A stretch of 6,136 bases of DNA from Bacillota bacterium (GTDB lineage Bacteria > Bacillota > UBA4882 > UBA10575): the NCBI GenBank assembly GCA_003511465.1, contig DOID01000148.1:3609-9744 (forward strand). The letters are read 5' to 3'. The position numbers and the translations under genes were made by a program. Shown in pieces: positions 1-6,099 of the stretch. How positions within the stretch are numbered: position 1 is the first letter of the stretch; each line of letters opens with the position of its first letter. The notes below the pieces were generated by a model. That model made no database searches, was not told where the DNA came from, and saw nothing but the letters and a program-made list of their open reading frames with translations.

Positions 1-1154
1 ATTAAATGATTGGCTTCGTTATAGATGCGCTCAGCAGCGAGGGCCAGATCTTCCGGCGCTACCATCCCGTTCTTGATCAGCTCGGCATAACCCAAGATCG
101 AGGTGAGGGGTGTTTTGAGTTCATGGGAGACATTGGCGGAAAACTCGCGACGCATTTTTTCCGCGTTTTGTTTATCGGTAATGTCCCAGATAAAGAGAAT
201 AATCCCGCGTACCGGGTCATCATCCTGGACCGGACTGGCCAGTAAATGGAAGGTGTTTTGACCCTTGGTAAAAGTGTCTTCATAGAGCTGCCCGCCCATA
301 GCCGCGTCTACGGCTTTTTGCAGGGCGATGCTGCGGTTCATTGTCGAGATATGCTTGTTGAGATTACTCGTAACGCTAACCCCAAAGATCGCCGCGGCGC
401 TTTTATTGAGCGACAAGATCCGCCCCTTGCTGTTTAAGACAACGATCCCTTCACGAATGTTTTCCGTGATCGCGTTAAACTCTTCCTGCTTCTCCCGGAG
501 CTTTTTGAATTGATGGTCGATCTCCTCATTCTGCTTGGCCATCCGCGACAGCAGCGGCGATAATTCATCATAAACCTCATTGGCCAGTGGCTGCTCTAAG
601 TTCAGATTATTTAAGGGTACAAGGATCTTCTTCGTCAGTAGGTTGGCGATGGTCATCGTGAGGAGCAAGACCGGCAGTAAAATAAGGATGATATAGGGAA
701 TCAGGTCTAATACGGCTTTATAAACACTATTAATGGTGGCGGACACGCGGAGCACGGTACCGTCGTAGAGACGGACGGCCCGATAAAAAGTCTGAGCCCC
801 GAGGGTTTCCGAAAGATGGACGGCTTCGCCGGTACCGCTTTCCAAAGCCGCGGCGATTTCCGGCCTGTTGCCATGGTTTTTCATACTAACGGCCTTTGCC
901 CGATTATCATATAAGACGGTGCCATCTTTGGCGACCCAGGTGATACGGCTCGAGTTACCCTGGTTGGCCATTTCGGAAAAATCTAACTGTCCGTGCTGAT
1001 TGTAACCGGTGGCCAGGAAAAAAGCTTCATTGCGAATCTCCTGCTGCATGCGGTGATAGAACTCCCGGTAGATCACACCGGTGATCAACAATGAAGTCAT
1101 TAAAATTGTAATGACGACCAAAAACAGCATGCTGCGGTAAATCCGACTTTTCAT
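1..1154 (-). CDS. phoR: Phosphate-regulon sensor histidine kinase PhoR (PnpS-type), C-terminus cut by window edge
   Basis: Membrane sensor kinase that would phosphorylate the PhoP regulator encoded just upstream. I translated 384 codons from the ATG at 1154-1152; the frame is still open at base 1. Visible parts: TM1 about residues 9-25; an extracytoplasmic sensor about 26-150 with the KDGTVLYDN and NRPEIAAALESGTG stretches typical of PhoR/PnpS Cache-like sensors; TM2 about 151-170; a short HAMP-like linker (VPLNNL, 179-184); a charged helix about 205-225; a PAS domain about 225-325 (ENIREGIVVLN); then the HisKA dimerisation helix with SHELKTPLTS, phospho-acceptor His344. The ATP-binding HATPase_c domain, roughly 200 residues in the family, lies beyond the window. 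The start is set by GGAGG at 1161-1165, six bases upstream. The ATG overlaps the phoP stop as ATGA, implying translational coupling. Family assignment is firm; phosphate specificity rests on the sensor pattern and operon context. Confidence 0.93.
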   Translation of the reverse strand, partial: MKSRIYRSMLFLVVITILMTSLLITGVIYREFYHRMQQEIRNEAFFLATGYNQHGQLDFSEMANQGNSSRITWVAKDGTVLYDNRAKAVSMKNHGNRPEIAAALESGTGEAVHLSETLGAQTFYRAVRLYDGTVLRVSATINSVYKAVLDLIPYIILILLPVLLLTMTIANLLTKKILVPLNNLNLEQPLANEVYDELSPLLSRMAKQNEEIDHQFKKLREKQEEFNAITENIREGIVVLNSKGRILSLNKSAAAIFGVSVTSNLNKHISTMNRSIALQKAVDAAMGGQLYEDTFTKGQNTFHLLASPVQDDDPVRGIILFIWDITDKQNAEKMRREFSANVSHELKTPLTSILGYAELIKNGMVAPEDLALAAERIYNEANHL

Positions 1155-1828
1155 TCCTGTCCTCCAATCTTGTAGCCGACCCCGCGCACCGTTTCAATGA
1201 CTGACCCCGCCTCGCCCAGCTTTTGGCGTAAGGTACGGATATGGACATCCACGGTTCGCGTCTCCCCTTCATAATCATAACCCCATACTTCTTGTAGGAG
1301 CTTATCTCGGGTCAGTACAATGCCCTTGTTTTCCAGCAAGTATTTGAGCAGCATAAATTCTTTAAAGGTGAGGGTGACTTCCTCCCCGTCGACCAGGACG
1401 GTATGTCGCTCTACATTCATGGTCAACCGACTGGCCGATAATTCGGAGGAATCGTCAACTGAAATACCCGCTCGCCGCAGGACCGCTTTCACCCGGGAAA
1501 GGAATTCCATAATGCCAAAGGGCTTGGTAATATAATCATCGGCTCCACTGTCTAAACCCAGCACCTTATCATACTCGGCGCTCTTGGCCGTTAGGATGAT
1601 GACCGGAATCTCTCTGGTTTTAGCCGAAGCCTTCAGATGATTTAAGATGGCAATGCCGTCTTTACCCGGCAACATGATATCAAGCAGGATCAAAGAAGGC
1701 AAACCCCGATCCAAAGCGGCATAAAAGGACTCGCTTTCGCCAAACCCTTGCGCTTCAAAGCCGTTGGTCTTTAAAGCGTAGATAATCAGTTCCCGGATAC
1801 TACTGTCATCTTCCACACAATAGATCAT
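1151..1828 (-). CDS. phoP: Phosphate-regulon response regulator PhoP/PhoB (OmpR family)
   Basis: DNA-binding response regulator of 225 residues, a normal length for the OmpR/PhoB family. The receiver domain (1-118) has the acidic pair Glu6/Asp7, phospho-acceptor Asp50 in LLDIMLPGKDG, switch Thr80 in ILTAKS, Tyr99 and Lys102 in DDYITKPF. A winged-helix DNA-binding domain spans about 130-222, with the recognition-helix region RTVDVHIRTLRQKL (191-204) and the closing RGVGYK wing. Phosphorylated by the downstream kinase, it would bind Pho boxes such as the candidate array upstream of pstS. The ATG at 1828-1826 overlaps the phoU stop (ATGA). Its ribosome site is poor (GGGGTA at 1834-1839), so translation probably depends on coupling to phoU. 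The symbol phoP follows Gram-positive usage; phoB is an equivalent name. Confidence 0.95.
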   Translation of the reverse strand: MIYCVEDDSSIRELIIYALKTNGFEAQGFGESESFYAALDRGLPSLILLDIMLPGKDGIAILNHLKASAKTREIPVIILTAKSAEYDKVLGLDSGADDYITKPFGIMEFLSRVKAVLRRAGISVDDSSELSASRLTMNVERHTVLVDGEEVTLTFKEFMLLKYLLENKGIVLTRDKLLQEVWGYDYEGETRTVDVHIRTLRQKLGEAGSVIETVRGVGYKIGGQE

Positions 1829-2484
1829 TTATCTACCCCATTTATATGCCGACCGGTGATGGAAAACTCAACCCATTCGGCAATGTTGGTAGCATGGTCG
1901 CCGATGCGTTCAAAGTATTTGGCGATCATCATCAGGTCAATGGCGAATTCGCCGTTGTCGGCATCATCACTGATTAACTTAATCATATCGCGCTTCACGT
2001 CATTGAACAATTCGTCAACCACATCATCGTAATTAATTACCGCCCTGGCCAGCTCCAGATCCTGTCGGACAAAGGCGTCGATACTGTCCGTCACCATCTT
2101 GATGGTGGCTTCCGCCATCTCGGTAATGTGCTTTGTCTCCGCCGTCGCCGCCTTCACATTGCCCAGCACGGTTATTTCCGAGATGTCGGCGGCCTGATCC
2201 CCAATCCGTTCCATATCGGTAATCATCTTCAGGGCGGACGAAATCTGCCGTAGGTCCCTGGCCACGGGTTGCTGCTGCAGGAGAAGTTTCAGGCACAGAC
2301 TCTCAATCTCCCTTTCCTTCTGGTCGATTACGCCATCGGCGGCAACCGCCTTTTTGGCCAGCTCGAGATCGCCTTCGATCAGCGCTTTTGTCGCATTGGC
2401 GATTGCTTCTTCACACAAAGCGCCCATCTGGATCAACTGCGTTTTTAAGAATTCCAGCTGCTCATCGAATTTATTTCTCATCAT
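1825..2484 (-). CDS. phoU: Phosphate signalling and transport regulator PhoU
   Basis: Cytoplasmic helical protein of 219 residues that conveys the state of the PstSCAB transporter to the PhoR kinase and restrains the Pho response when phosphate is ample. Two PhoU three-helix repeats are visible. Each carries the metal-binding signature: ExxxDxxxD at Glu92-Asp96-Asp100 (ERIGDQAAD) and ExxxDxxxN at Glu192-Asp196-Asn200 (ERIGDHATN). Length and two-repeat layout are standard. The start is the first of two consecutive ATG codons (2484 and 2481). A strong GGGGAGG at 2490-2496, five bases upstream of the first, supports it. The first ATG overlaps the pstB stop (ATGA), and the gene's own stop overlaps the phoP start. 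Its place between transporter and two-component genes fits its role linking the two. Confidence 0.97.
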   Translation of the reverse strand: MMRNKFDEQLEFLKTQLIQMGALCEEAIANATKALIEGDLELAKKAVAADGVIDQKEREIESLCLKLLLQQQPVARDLRQISSALKMITDMERIGDQAADISEITVLGNVKAATAETKHITEMAEATIKMVTDSIDAFVRQDLELARAVINYDDVVDELFNDVKRDMIKLISDDADNGEFAIDLMMIAKYFERIGDHATNIAEWVEFSITGRHINGVDK

Positions 2485-3230
2485 CCGAACCTCCCCGTAA
2501 TATAATCCTCCGTCCGTTTATCCTTGGGCATGGAGAACAGCTCTTCCGCACTGGCATATTCAATGACTTCACCGTGGAGGAAAAAGGCCGTTTCATCCGC
2601 AATCCTCACGGCCTGCTGCATATTGTGGGTCACGATAATTATAGTATAATTTTTTTTCAATTCAACAGCAAGATCTTCGATTTTGGCTGTGGAAATCGGA
2701 TCTAGGGCTGAGGTCGGCTCATCCATCAACAGGACTTCTGGCTGTACCGCCAGAGCCCTGGCAATGCAAAGCCGCTGCTGCTGCCCGCCGGAGAGTTCTA
2801 AAGCGCTTTTCTTTAAGCGATCCTTTAACTCCTCCCAAATCGCCGCTTTCTGCAGTGATTTCTCGACGAGATCATCTAATTGCACCTTGGCGCGGATACC
2901 ATGGGTACGCAGGCCAAACGCCACATTATCGTAAACGCTCATCGGAAAGGGATTCGGCTTTTGAAAGACCATCCCCACCCGTTTTCGCAAGAGATTTATA
3001 TCCATAGCGCTGTAAATATCCTCATCATCCAGGTGAATAGAACCGGTAATGCGACACCCTTCGATCAGGTCATTCATGCGGTTCAGGCATTTCAGCAGGG
3101 TTGATTTTCCACAGCCGGATGGGCCAATCAAAGCGGTAATTTGGTTGGCTTTAATCTTCAGATTGACATTTTTTAAGGCCTGGAAATCACCGTAATATAA
3201 ATCCAGATCTTGGATGTGGATTTTATCCAT
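2481..3230 (-). CDS. pstB: Phosphate ABC transporter ATP-binding protein PstB
   Basis: ATPase subunit of the high-affinity phosphate importer, acting at the inner face of the membrane as a dimer against PstC/PstA. At 249 residues it is full length, with every ABC motif present: Walker A GPSGCGKST (36-44), Q-loop Gln90 in VFQKPNPF, signature LSGGQ (146-150), Walker B VLLMDEP (166-172, catalytic Glu171), D-loop SALD (174-177) and switch His202 in IVTHNM. The RMNDLI stretch after Walker A and the MVFQKPNPFPMSVYDNVAFGLR stretch (positions 87-108) are characteristic of PstB within the ABC superfamily. The start is supported by AAGGAG at 3236-3241, five bases upstream. It follows pstA after a 38-base gap in which I see no clear signal other than this ribosome site, and its stop overlaps the phoU start. 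Confidence 0.98.
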   Translation of the reverse strand: MDKIHIQDLDLYYGDFQALKNVNLKIKANQITALIGPSGCGKSTLLKCLNRMNDLIEGCRITGSIHLDDEDIYSAMDINLLRKRVGMVFQKPNPFPMSVYDNVAFGLRTHGIRAKVQLDDLVEKSLQKAAIWEELKDRLKKSALELSGGQQQRLCIARALAVQPEVLLMDEPTSALDPISTAKIEDLAVELKKNYTIIIVTHNMQQAVRIADETAFFLHGEVIEYASAEELFSMPKDKRTEDYITGRFG

Positions 3231-3268
3231 AGGTTCTCCTTTCTGTGCTTAAGATCATACTAGAAGCA

Positions 3269-4144
3269 TCAGACTTTCGATAATTTTTTGGCTGCAAACT
3301 CGGAAAGTCCGTTGATTATAACAACAATTCCTAATAAGACCACCGCGGTAGCTGCCGCCTGGTTTACATATAGCCCTTCGCTACTCAGCACATACATGTG
3401 CACCGACAAGGTTCGGGTGGAATCAAAGAGCAAGTCCTTGCCCTGGGGGATTTCCGCGACGGTTCCAGCCGTATAGATCAACGCCGCCGTCTCCCCGACA
3501 ATCCGGCCTACGCCTAAGATGATGCCGGCCAAAATACCGGGAGTGGCCGAAGGGAGCACGATTTTGAAGACAGTCCGCAACTTGCCGGCGCCAAGGGCAA
3601 AACTGCCTTCCCGGTAAGCATCGGGCACTGCTTTCAATGCTTCCTCCGCGGTCCGCATGATCAGCGGCAGAATCATGATTGACAGGGTAAAGGCGCCGGC
3701 CAGGAGGGACATGCCCCAGCCGAGGGCGGTGACAAAGAACAAGAGACCAAAGAGGCCATAGACAATAGAAGGAATCCCGGACAGGGTCTCGGCGGTGAGT
3801 CGAATCATGCCTACAAACCGGTTCCCTTTTTTCGCGTATTCCACTAGATAAATAGCGGAAAAAATACCGACCGGAGCGGAGATTAGCAGGGCGATTAGGG
3901 TCATGAGCACTGTATTGATCAGCGCCGGCATCAGCGACACATTCACTGAATTGTATTCCCAGGCAAAGAGCGACAGCTTGAGGTGGGGGATCCCCTTAAC
4001 CATGATATAACCAATGATAAATAGTAAAATTCCGATGGTCAGCATGGTCGCGAGCATCACCAGCAGAAACAGTATTAGAGATAGGGGGCTCCGTTTATAA
4101 GCGTCGATTTTTTGCTTAATGGATCTTTTGTTGATCGACTCCAT
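3269..4144 (-). CDS. pstA: Phosphate ABC transporter permease PstA
   Basis: One of two membrane subunits forming the phosphate channel. From the ATG at 4144 it is 291 residues. Six hydrophobic segments are visible at about 22-48, 73-99, 117-139, 146-164, 202-224 and 263-283. The cytoplasmic EAA coupling loop that docks on PstB lies at about 167-200 (EEALKAVPDAYREG, then FALGAGKLRTV). The LSGIPSIVYGLFGL segment (121-134) and GRIVGETAAL (213-222) are hallmarks of Pst permeases. An alternative TTG start at 4147 would add one residue; I prefer ATG, since AAGGAGG at 4153-4159 sits eight bases away and ATG is the stronger codon. The ATG overlaps the pstC stop by one base (TGATG). PstA and PstC are told apart here mainly by gene order and the PstA-like N-terminus. 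Confidence 0.95.
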   Translation of the reverse strand: MESINKRSIKQKIDAYKRSPLSLILFLLVMLATMLTIGILLFIIGYIMVKGIPHLKLSLFAWEYNSVNVSLMPALINTVLMTLIALLISAPVGIFSAIYLVEYAKKGNRFVGMIRLTAETLSGIPSIVYGLFGLLFFVTALGWGMSLLAGAFTLSIMILPLIMRTAEEALKAVPDAYREGSFALGAGKLRTVFKIVLPSATPGILAGIILGVGRIVGETAALIYTAGTVAEIPQGKDLLFDSTRTLSVHMYVLSSEGLYVNQAAATAVVLLGIVVIINGLSEFAAKKLSKV

Positions 4145-4998
4145 CAACCAGCCCTCCTTTTCAGCAGTGATAATGCCAAATTTATCAGCAGGATAAAGAC
4201 AAACAGGACAACTGCGGTGGCAATCAGCGCCTCTCGATGTAGATCCGCCGCATAACCCATCTCAATAACAATGTTGGCTGTTAGAGTCCGGACGCCTTTT
4301 ATAATTCCCGCCGGCATTCTGGCCTGATTTCCCGCCACCATGATTACCGCCATGGTCTCACCGATGGCCCGGCCAATGCCAAGCACAACAGCAGCCATGA
4401 TTCCTGATTTGGCTGCCGGAAGCAATACAAAGAAGATGCTTCGTTCATGACTTGCCCCTAGGGCCAGCCCGCCTTCATAATAGCTTTGTGGAACCGCCCT
4501 GATCGCCGACTCACTTACCGTGGTGATCGTCGGCAGAATCATAATACCCAGTAGAATAGATGCTGTTAGCATGCTACTGCCGGTACCCCCAAAGGTGTCG
4601 CGGATGAAGGGTACGATCACAACGAGCCCAAAAAATCCGTAGACAACGGAAGGAATCCCAGCCAGCAGGTTGATGGCCGGCTTGAGGATACGATACAACT
4701 TGTCAGGACAATACCAGGCCATGAAGATGGCAGTCAAAAGCCCAATCGGTACCCCAATGAGCACCGCCCCTGCCGTCACATAGATGCTGCCTAAGATCAT
4801 CGGATAAATCCCATAAGATGGAGGGATGTTATTGGGCTTCCAGGTTCTGCCCAAGAGAAAATCGAAGACCCCGATTTTGGCCATGGCCGGAATGCCGTTC
4901 ACAAACAAGAACAGACAAATGAGGATAACAGCCAGAATGGAAGTACTGGCTGCCACAAAGAAGATAGCTTTCATAATGCTTTCTTGGTATTTAGTCAT
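4144..4998 (-). CDS. pstC: Phosphate ABC transporter permease PstC
   Basis: Partner membrane subunit of PstA, 284 residues. Hydrophobic segments lie at about 11-33, 66-92, 107-131, 142-160, 195-222 and 255-278, giving the usual six-helix permease. The EAA loop at about 162-200 reads SESAIRAVPQSYYEGGLALGAS, with its conserved Gly181, followed by the GRAIGETMAVIMVAGN stretch (209-224) that marks PstC. LLAGIPSVVYGFFGLV (111-126) is the segment shared with PstA. The FLLGRTWKP segment (47-55) is typical of the loop after TM1 in PstC. The start at 4998 is preceded by a modest ribosome site, AAGGGGT at 5006-5012, seven bases away. A strong hairpin ends three bases before that site and might modulate pstC initiation. 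Confidence 0.96.
   Translation of the reverse strand: MTKYQESIMKAIFFVAASTSILAVILICLFLFVNGIPAMAKIGVFDFLLGRTWKPNNIPPSYGIYPMILGSIYVTAGAVLIGVPIGLLTAIFMAWYCPDKLYRILKPAINLLAGIPSVVYGFFGLVVIVPFIRDTFGGTGSSMLTASILLGIMILPTITTVSESAIRAVPQSYYEGGLALGASHERSIFFVLLPAAKSGIMAAVVLGIGRAIGETMAVIMVAGNQARMPAGIIKGVRTLTANIVIEMGYAADLHREALIATAVVLFVFILLINLALSLLKRRAG
4153..4159 (-). promoter_or_regulatory. Ribosome binding site of pstA
   Basis: AAGGAGG on the minus strand, lying inside the last codons of pstC. It is eight bases from the ATG at 4144 and five from the TTG at 4147. Both spacings are workable, so the ATG is chosen on codon strength. Its position within pstC, together with the TGATG junction, favours coupled translation of the two permease subunits. 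Confidence 0.75.
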
Positions 4999-5014
4999 CG
5001 CGTCTACCCCTTAA

Positions 5015-5058
5015 AAGCCGACGCCGCCGCTACGGTTGAAGCAAGGCGACGACGGCTT
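5015..5058 (-). promoter_or_regulatory. GC-rich hairpin in the pstS-pstC gap
   Basis: On the minus strand AAGCCGTCGTCGCC (5058-5045) pairs with GGCGGCGTCGGCTT (5028-5015). This gives a 14-position stem with one G-U wobble and one U-U mismatch, around a 16-base loop. Four U residues follow the stem, then the pstC ribosome site. The hairpin begins 18 bases after the pstS stop. Such a structure could protect the 3' end of a processed pstS message or act as a leaky terminator, raising PstS over the membrane subunits. In the B. subtilis pst operon the pstS part of the transcript is known to be more abundant. The hairpin is directly visible; its role is inferred. Confidence 0.7.
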
Positions 5059-5076
5059 ATGCTTGGTTTTACTGAG

Positions 5077-5931
5077 CTATTTAAGCTGGTTCCAAGAAGT
5101 AACTTCCCCCTTGAACACGCGCTTAATTTGGTCGCTGGTGAGATTGTCCACGGAATTTTCTCGATTCGCAATGATCGCAATTCCGTCCAGTGCAATCACG
5201 GTCTCATCCAAGTTTCGAAGTTCACTTTCTTTCAGGCCTCGGGAGGCCATCCCGATATCACAGGTTCCTTCCATCGCCGAGTTCATCCCGGTGGTAGAGT
5301 CGCTAAGCTGAATATCGATCTGGGCCTGGGTATTCAGTTTTTGGTACGCTTCTTTCAACTTCTCCATGACTGGTGTGACCGAAGAGGAGCCCGCCACCAC
5401 AATTTTCCCCGCCGGTTTGCTACCGCTATAGGGCCCTGCTTGCGTGACAGCAATATAACCACTCTCTTCGACAACCTTTTGACCATCACTGCTCAGAATA
5501 AAGCTGATAAAATCCTGGGCCAGCGCGCTGATATCTGCTTTGGTGGCGATATTGAAAGGCCGGAATCCCTTATAATCATTGCTTTTAATATTTTCCACGG
5601 TTGCTTCCACGCCATCCACTTTCAACGCTTTGACGGTGTTATTCAAAGAGCCCAGGGAGATATAGCCGATGGCATTTTTATTCCCTGCCACTGTGGTCAT
5701 TACTACTGATGTGCTGTTGACAATAGTTGCCTCGTCCGTGGTATGATCGACCTTATTGCCACTGGCATCCTTCTCCTCAATGCCAAACAGTTCAATAAAG
5801 GCCCCTCTTGTTCCCGAACCGTCCTCCCGGGAGACCACGACGATGTCGCCAGTATTTCCCCCACCGAAGCACCCGGCAAGAACGACGGCAAAAAGAACCA
5901 TCACCAGGATTAATCCCGTTCTAATTTTCAT
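5077..5931 (-). CDS. pstS: Phosphate-binding lipoprotein PstS, circularly permuted domain order
   Basis: Surface lipoprotein that binds phosphate and delivers it to PstCA; 284 residues. Signal peptide 1-20 with lipobox LAGC; Cys21 would be lipidated after cleavage. The start is backed by AAAGGAG at 5939-5945, seven bases upstream. The motif order is unlike ordinary PstS. The mature protein opens with the normally internal phosphate loop REDGSGT (Arg35, Asp37, Ser39-Gly40-Thr41), then NAIGYISLG (86-94) and the normally C-terminal FISFILSSDGQKVVEESGYI region (141-160). After a short linker (about 163-175) comes the normally N-terminal AGSSSVTPVMEKL (180-192), DSTTGM (211-216), CDIGMASRGL (224-233), GIAIIAN (250-256) and VFKGEVTSWNQLK (272-284). 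The usual halves are swapped, and the new ends fall where SWNQLK would join the DIVVVSREDGSGT strand. All binding elements are present, so I infer a functional permuted protein. Family assignment is firm; the permutation is inferred from remembered PstS order, without an alignment. Confidence 0.95.
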   Translation of the reverse strand: MKIRTGLILVMVLFAVVLAGCFGGGNTGDIVVVSREDGSGTRGAFIELFGIEEKDASGNKVDHTTDEATIVNSTSVVMTTVAGNKNAIGYISLGSLNNTVKALKVDGVEATVENIKSNDYKGFRPFNIATKADISALAQDFISFILSSDGQKVVEESGYIAVTQAGPYSGSKPAGKIVVAGSSSVTPVMEKLKEAYQKLNTQAQIDIQLSDSTTGMNSAMEGTCDIGMASRGLKESELRNLDETVIALDGIAIIANRENSVDNLTSDQIKRVFKGEVTSWNQLK

Positions 5932-5967
5932 GCTTGTTCTCCTTTCCTTTTTCTTGACCCTCTACCA

Positions 5968-5976
5968 AATGTACCA
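5968..5976 (-). promoter_or_regulatory. Possible extended -10 element for the pst operon
   Basis: The minus strand reads TGG followed by TACATT (5976-5968), an extended -10 with four of six matches to TATAAT and the upstream TG dinucleotide. No convincing -35 is present at 17-18 bases, which would suit an activator-dependent Pho promoter whose binding sites end about 22 bases upstream. TAGAGT just upstream is an equally weak competitor, so the call is tentative. Confidence 0.25.
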
Positions 5977-5981
5977 CTCTA

Positions 5982-6000
5982 AACTTAGCGCACCTAAGTT
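5982..6000. repeat. Perfect 7-bp inverted repeat in the pstS leader/promoter
   Basis: AACTTAG (5982-5988) and CTAAGTT (5994-6000) are perfect reverse complements around a five-base spacer (CGCAC). The repeat abuts and slightly overlaps the last hexamer of the candidate Pho box. It could be an operator half-site pair in DNA, or a small stem in the leader if transcription starts upstream of it. No known regulator consensus is recognised. Confidence 0.5.
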
Positions 6001-6036
6001 AAAGGCATGGGCAAGCTGATGTAAAATCTAAATCAA
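5998..6036 (-). promoter_or_regulatory. Candidate Pho box array (PhoP binding) upstream of pstS
   Basis: Four TT-initial hexamers occur in exact 11-bp register on the minus strand: TTGATT (6036-6031), TTTACA (6025-6020), TTGCCC (6014-6009) and TTTAAC (6003-5998), each separated by five bases. Gram-positive PhoP sites are direct repeats of a TTAACA-like hexamer with about this spacing. TTTACA fits well, TTGATT and TTTAAC moderately, TTGCCC poorly. The location 67-105 bases before the pstS start, with the cognate regulator encoded in the same operon, supports the call. Low complexity of T-rich DNA keeps it tentative. Confidence 0.45.
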
Positions 6037-6039
6037 ATT

Positions 6040-6072
6040 AAAAAAACCACCCCCCATTTCCGGTTGGTGGTT
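6040..6072 (-). terminator. Intrinsic terminator-like hairpin upstream of pstS
   Basis: On the minus strand AACCACC (6072-6066) pairs with GGTGGTT (6051-6045), a 7-bp stem with a 14-base loop that can add a CC/GG pair inside. Five more T residues (6044-6040) follow directly, making a run of seven T. This has the form of a Rho-independent terminator, either ending a minus-strand gene beyond the right edge or acting in a long leader. The plus-strand side has only a broken U tract (ATTATT), so it is mainly one-directional. Confidence 0.6.
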
Positions 6073-6078
6073 ATTATT

Positions 6079-6099
6079 CCCTATAATGAACCCATAGGG
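6079..6099. repeat. 6-bp inverted repeat overlapping a TATAAT motif
   Basis: CCCTAT (6079-6084) and ATAGGG (6094-6099) are perfect reverse complements with a nine-base spacer. A plus-strand TATAAT (6082-6087) overlaps the left arm. The same nine bases, TATAATGAA, recur at 6127-6135. This could be an operator over a rightward promoter serving a gene beyond the edge, or a small RNA stem. No clear -35 is seen for either TATAAT, so no promoter is asserted. Confidence 0.3.

Noticed and set aside
1027..1278. 83-codon minus-strand frame across the phoP/phoR junction
   Set aside because: It is out of frame with both phoP and phoR, whose translations are well supported by family motifs, so it is a shadow frame.
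4984..5709. A 241-codon plus-strand open frame opposite pstS and the pstS-pstC gap
   Set aside because: It is antisense to a clearly recognised pstS with full motifs and a ribosome site, its translation resembles no family I know, and it has no good ribosome site.
5077..5931. PstS as a truncated or frameshifted remnant of a two-copy PstS fusion
   Set aside because: It has its own signal peptide, lipobox, ribosome site, clean stop and every binding motif once. Reading past the TAG stop gives no PstS-like sequence, so it looks like a complete permuted gene.
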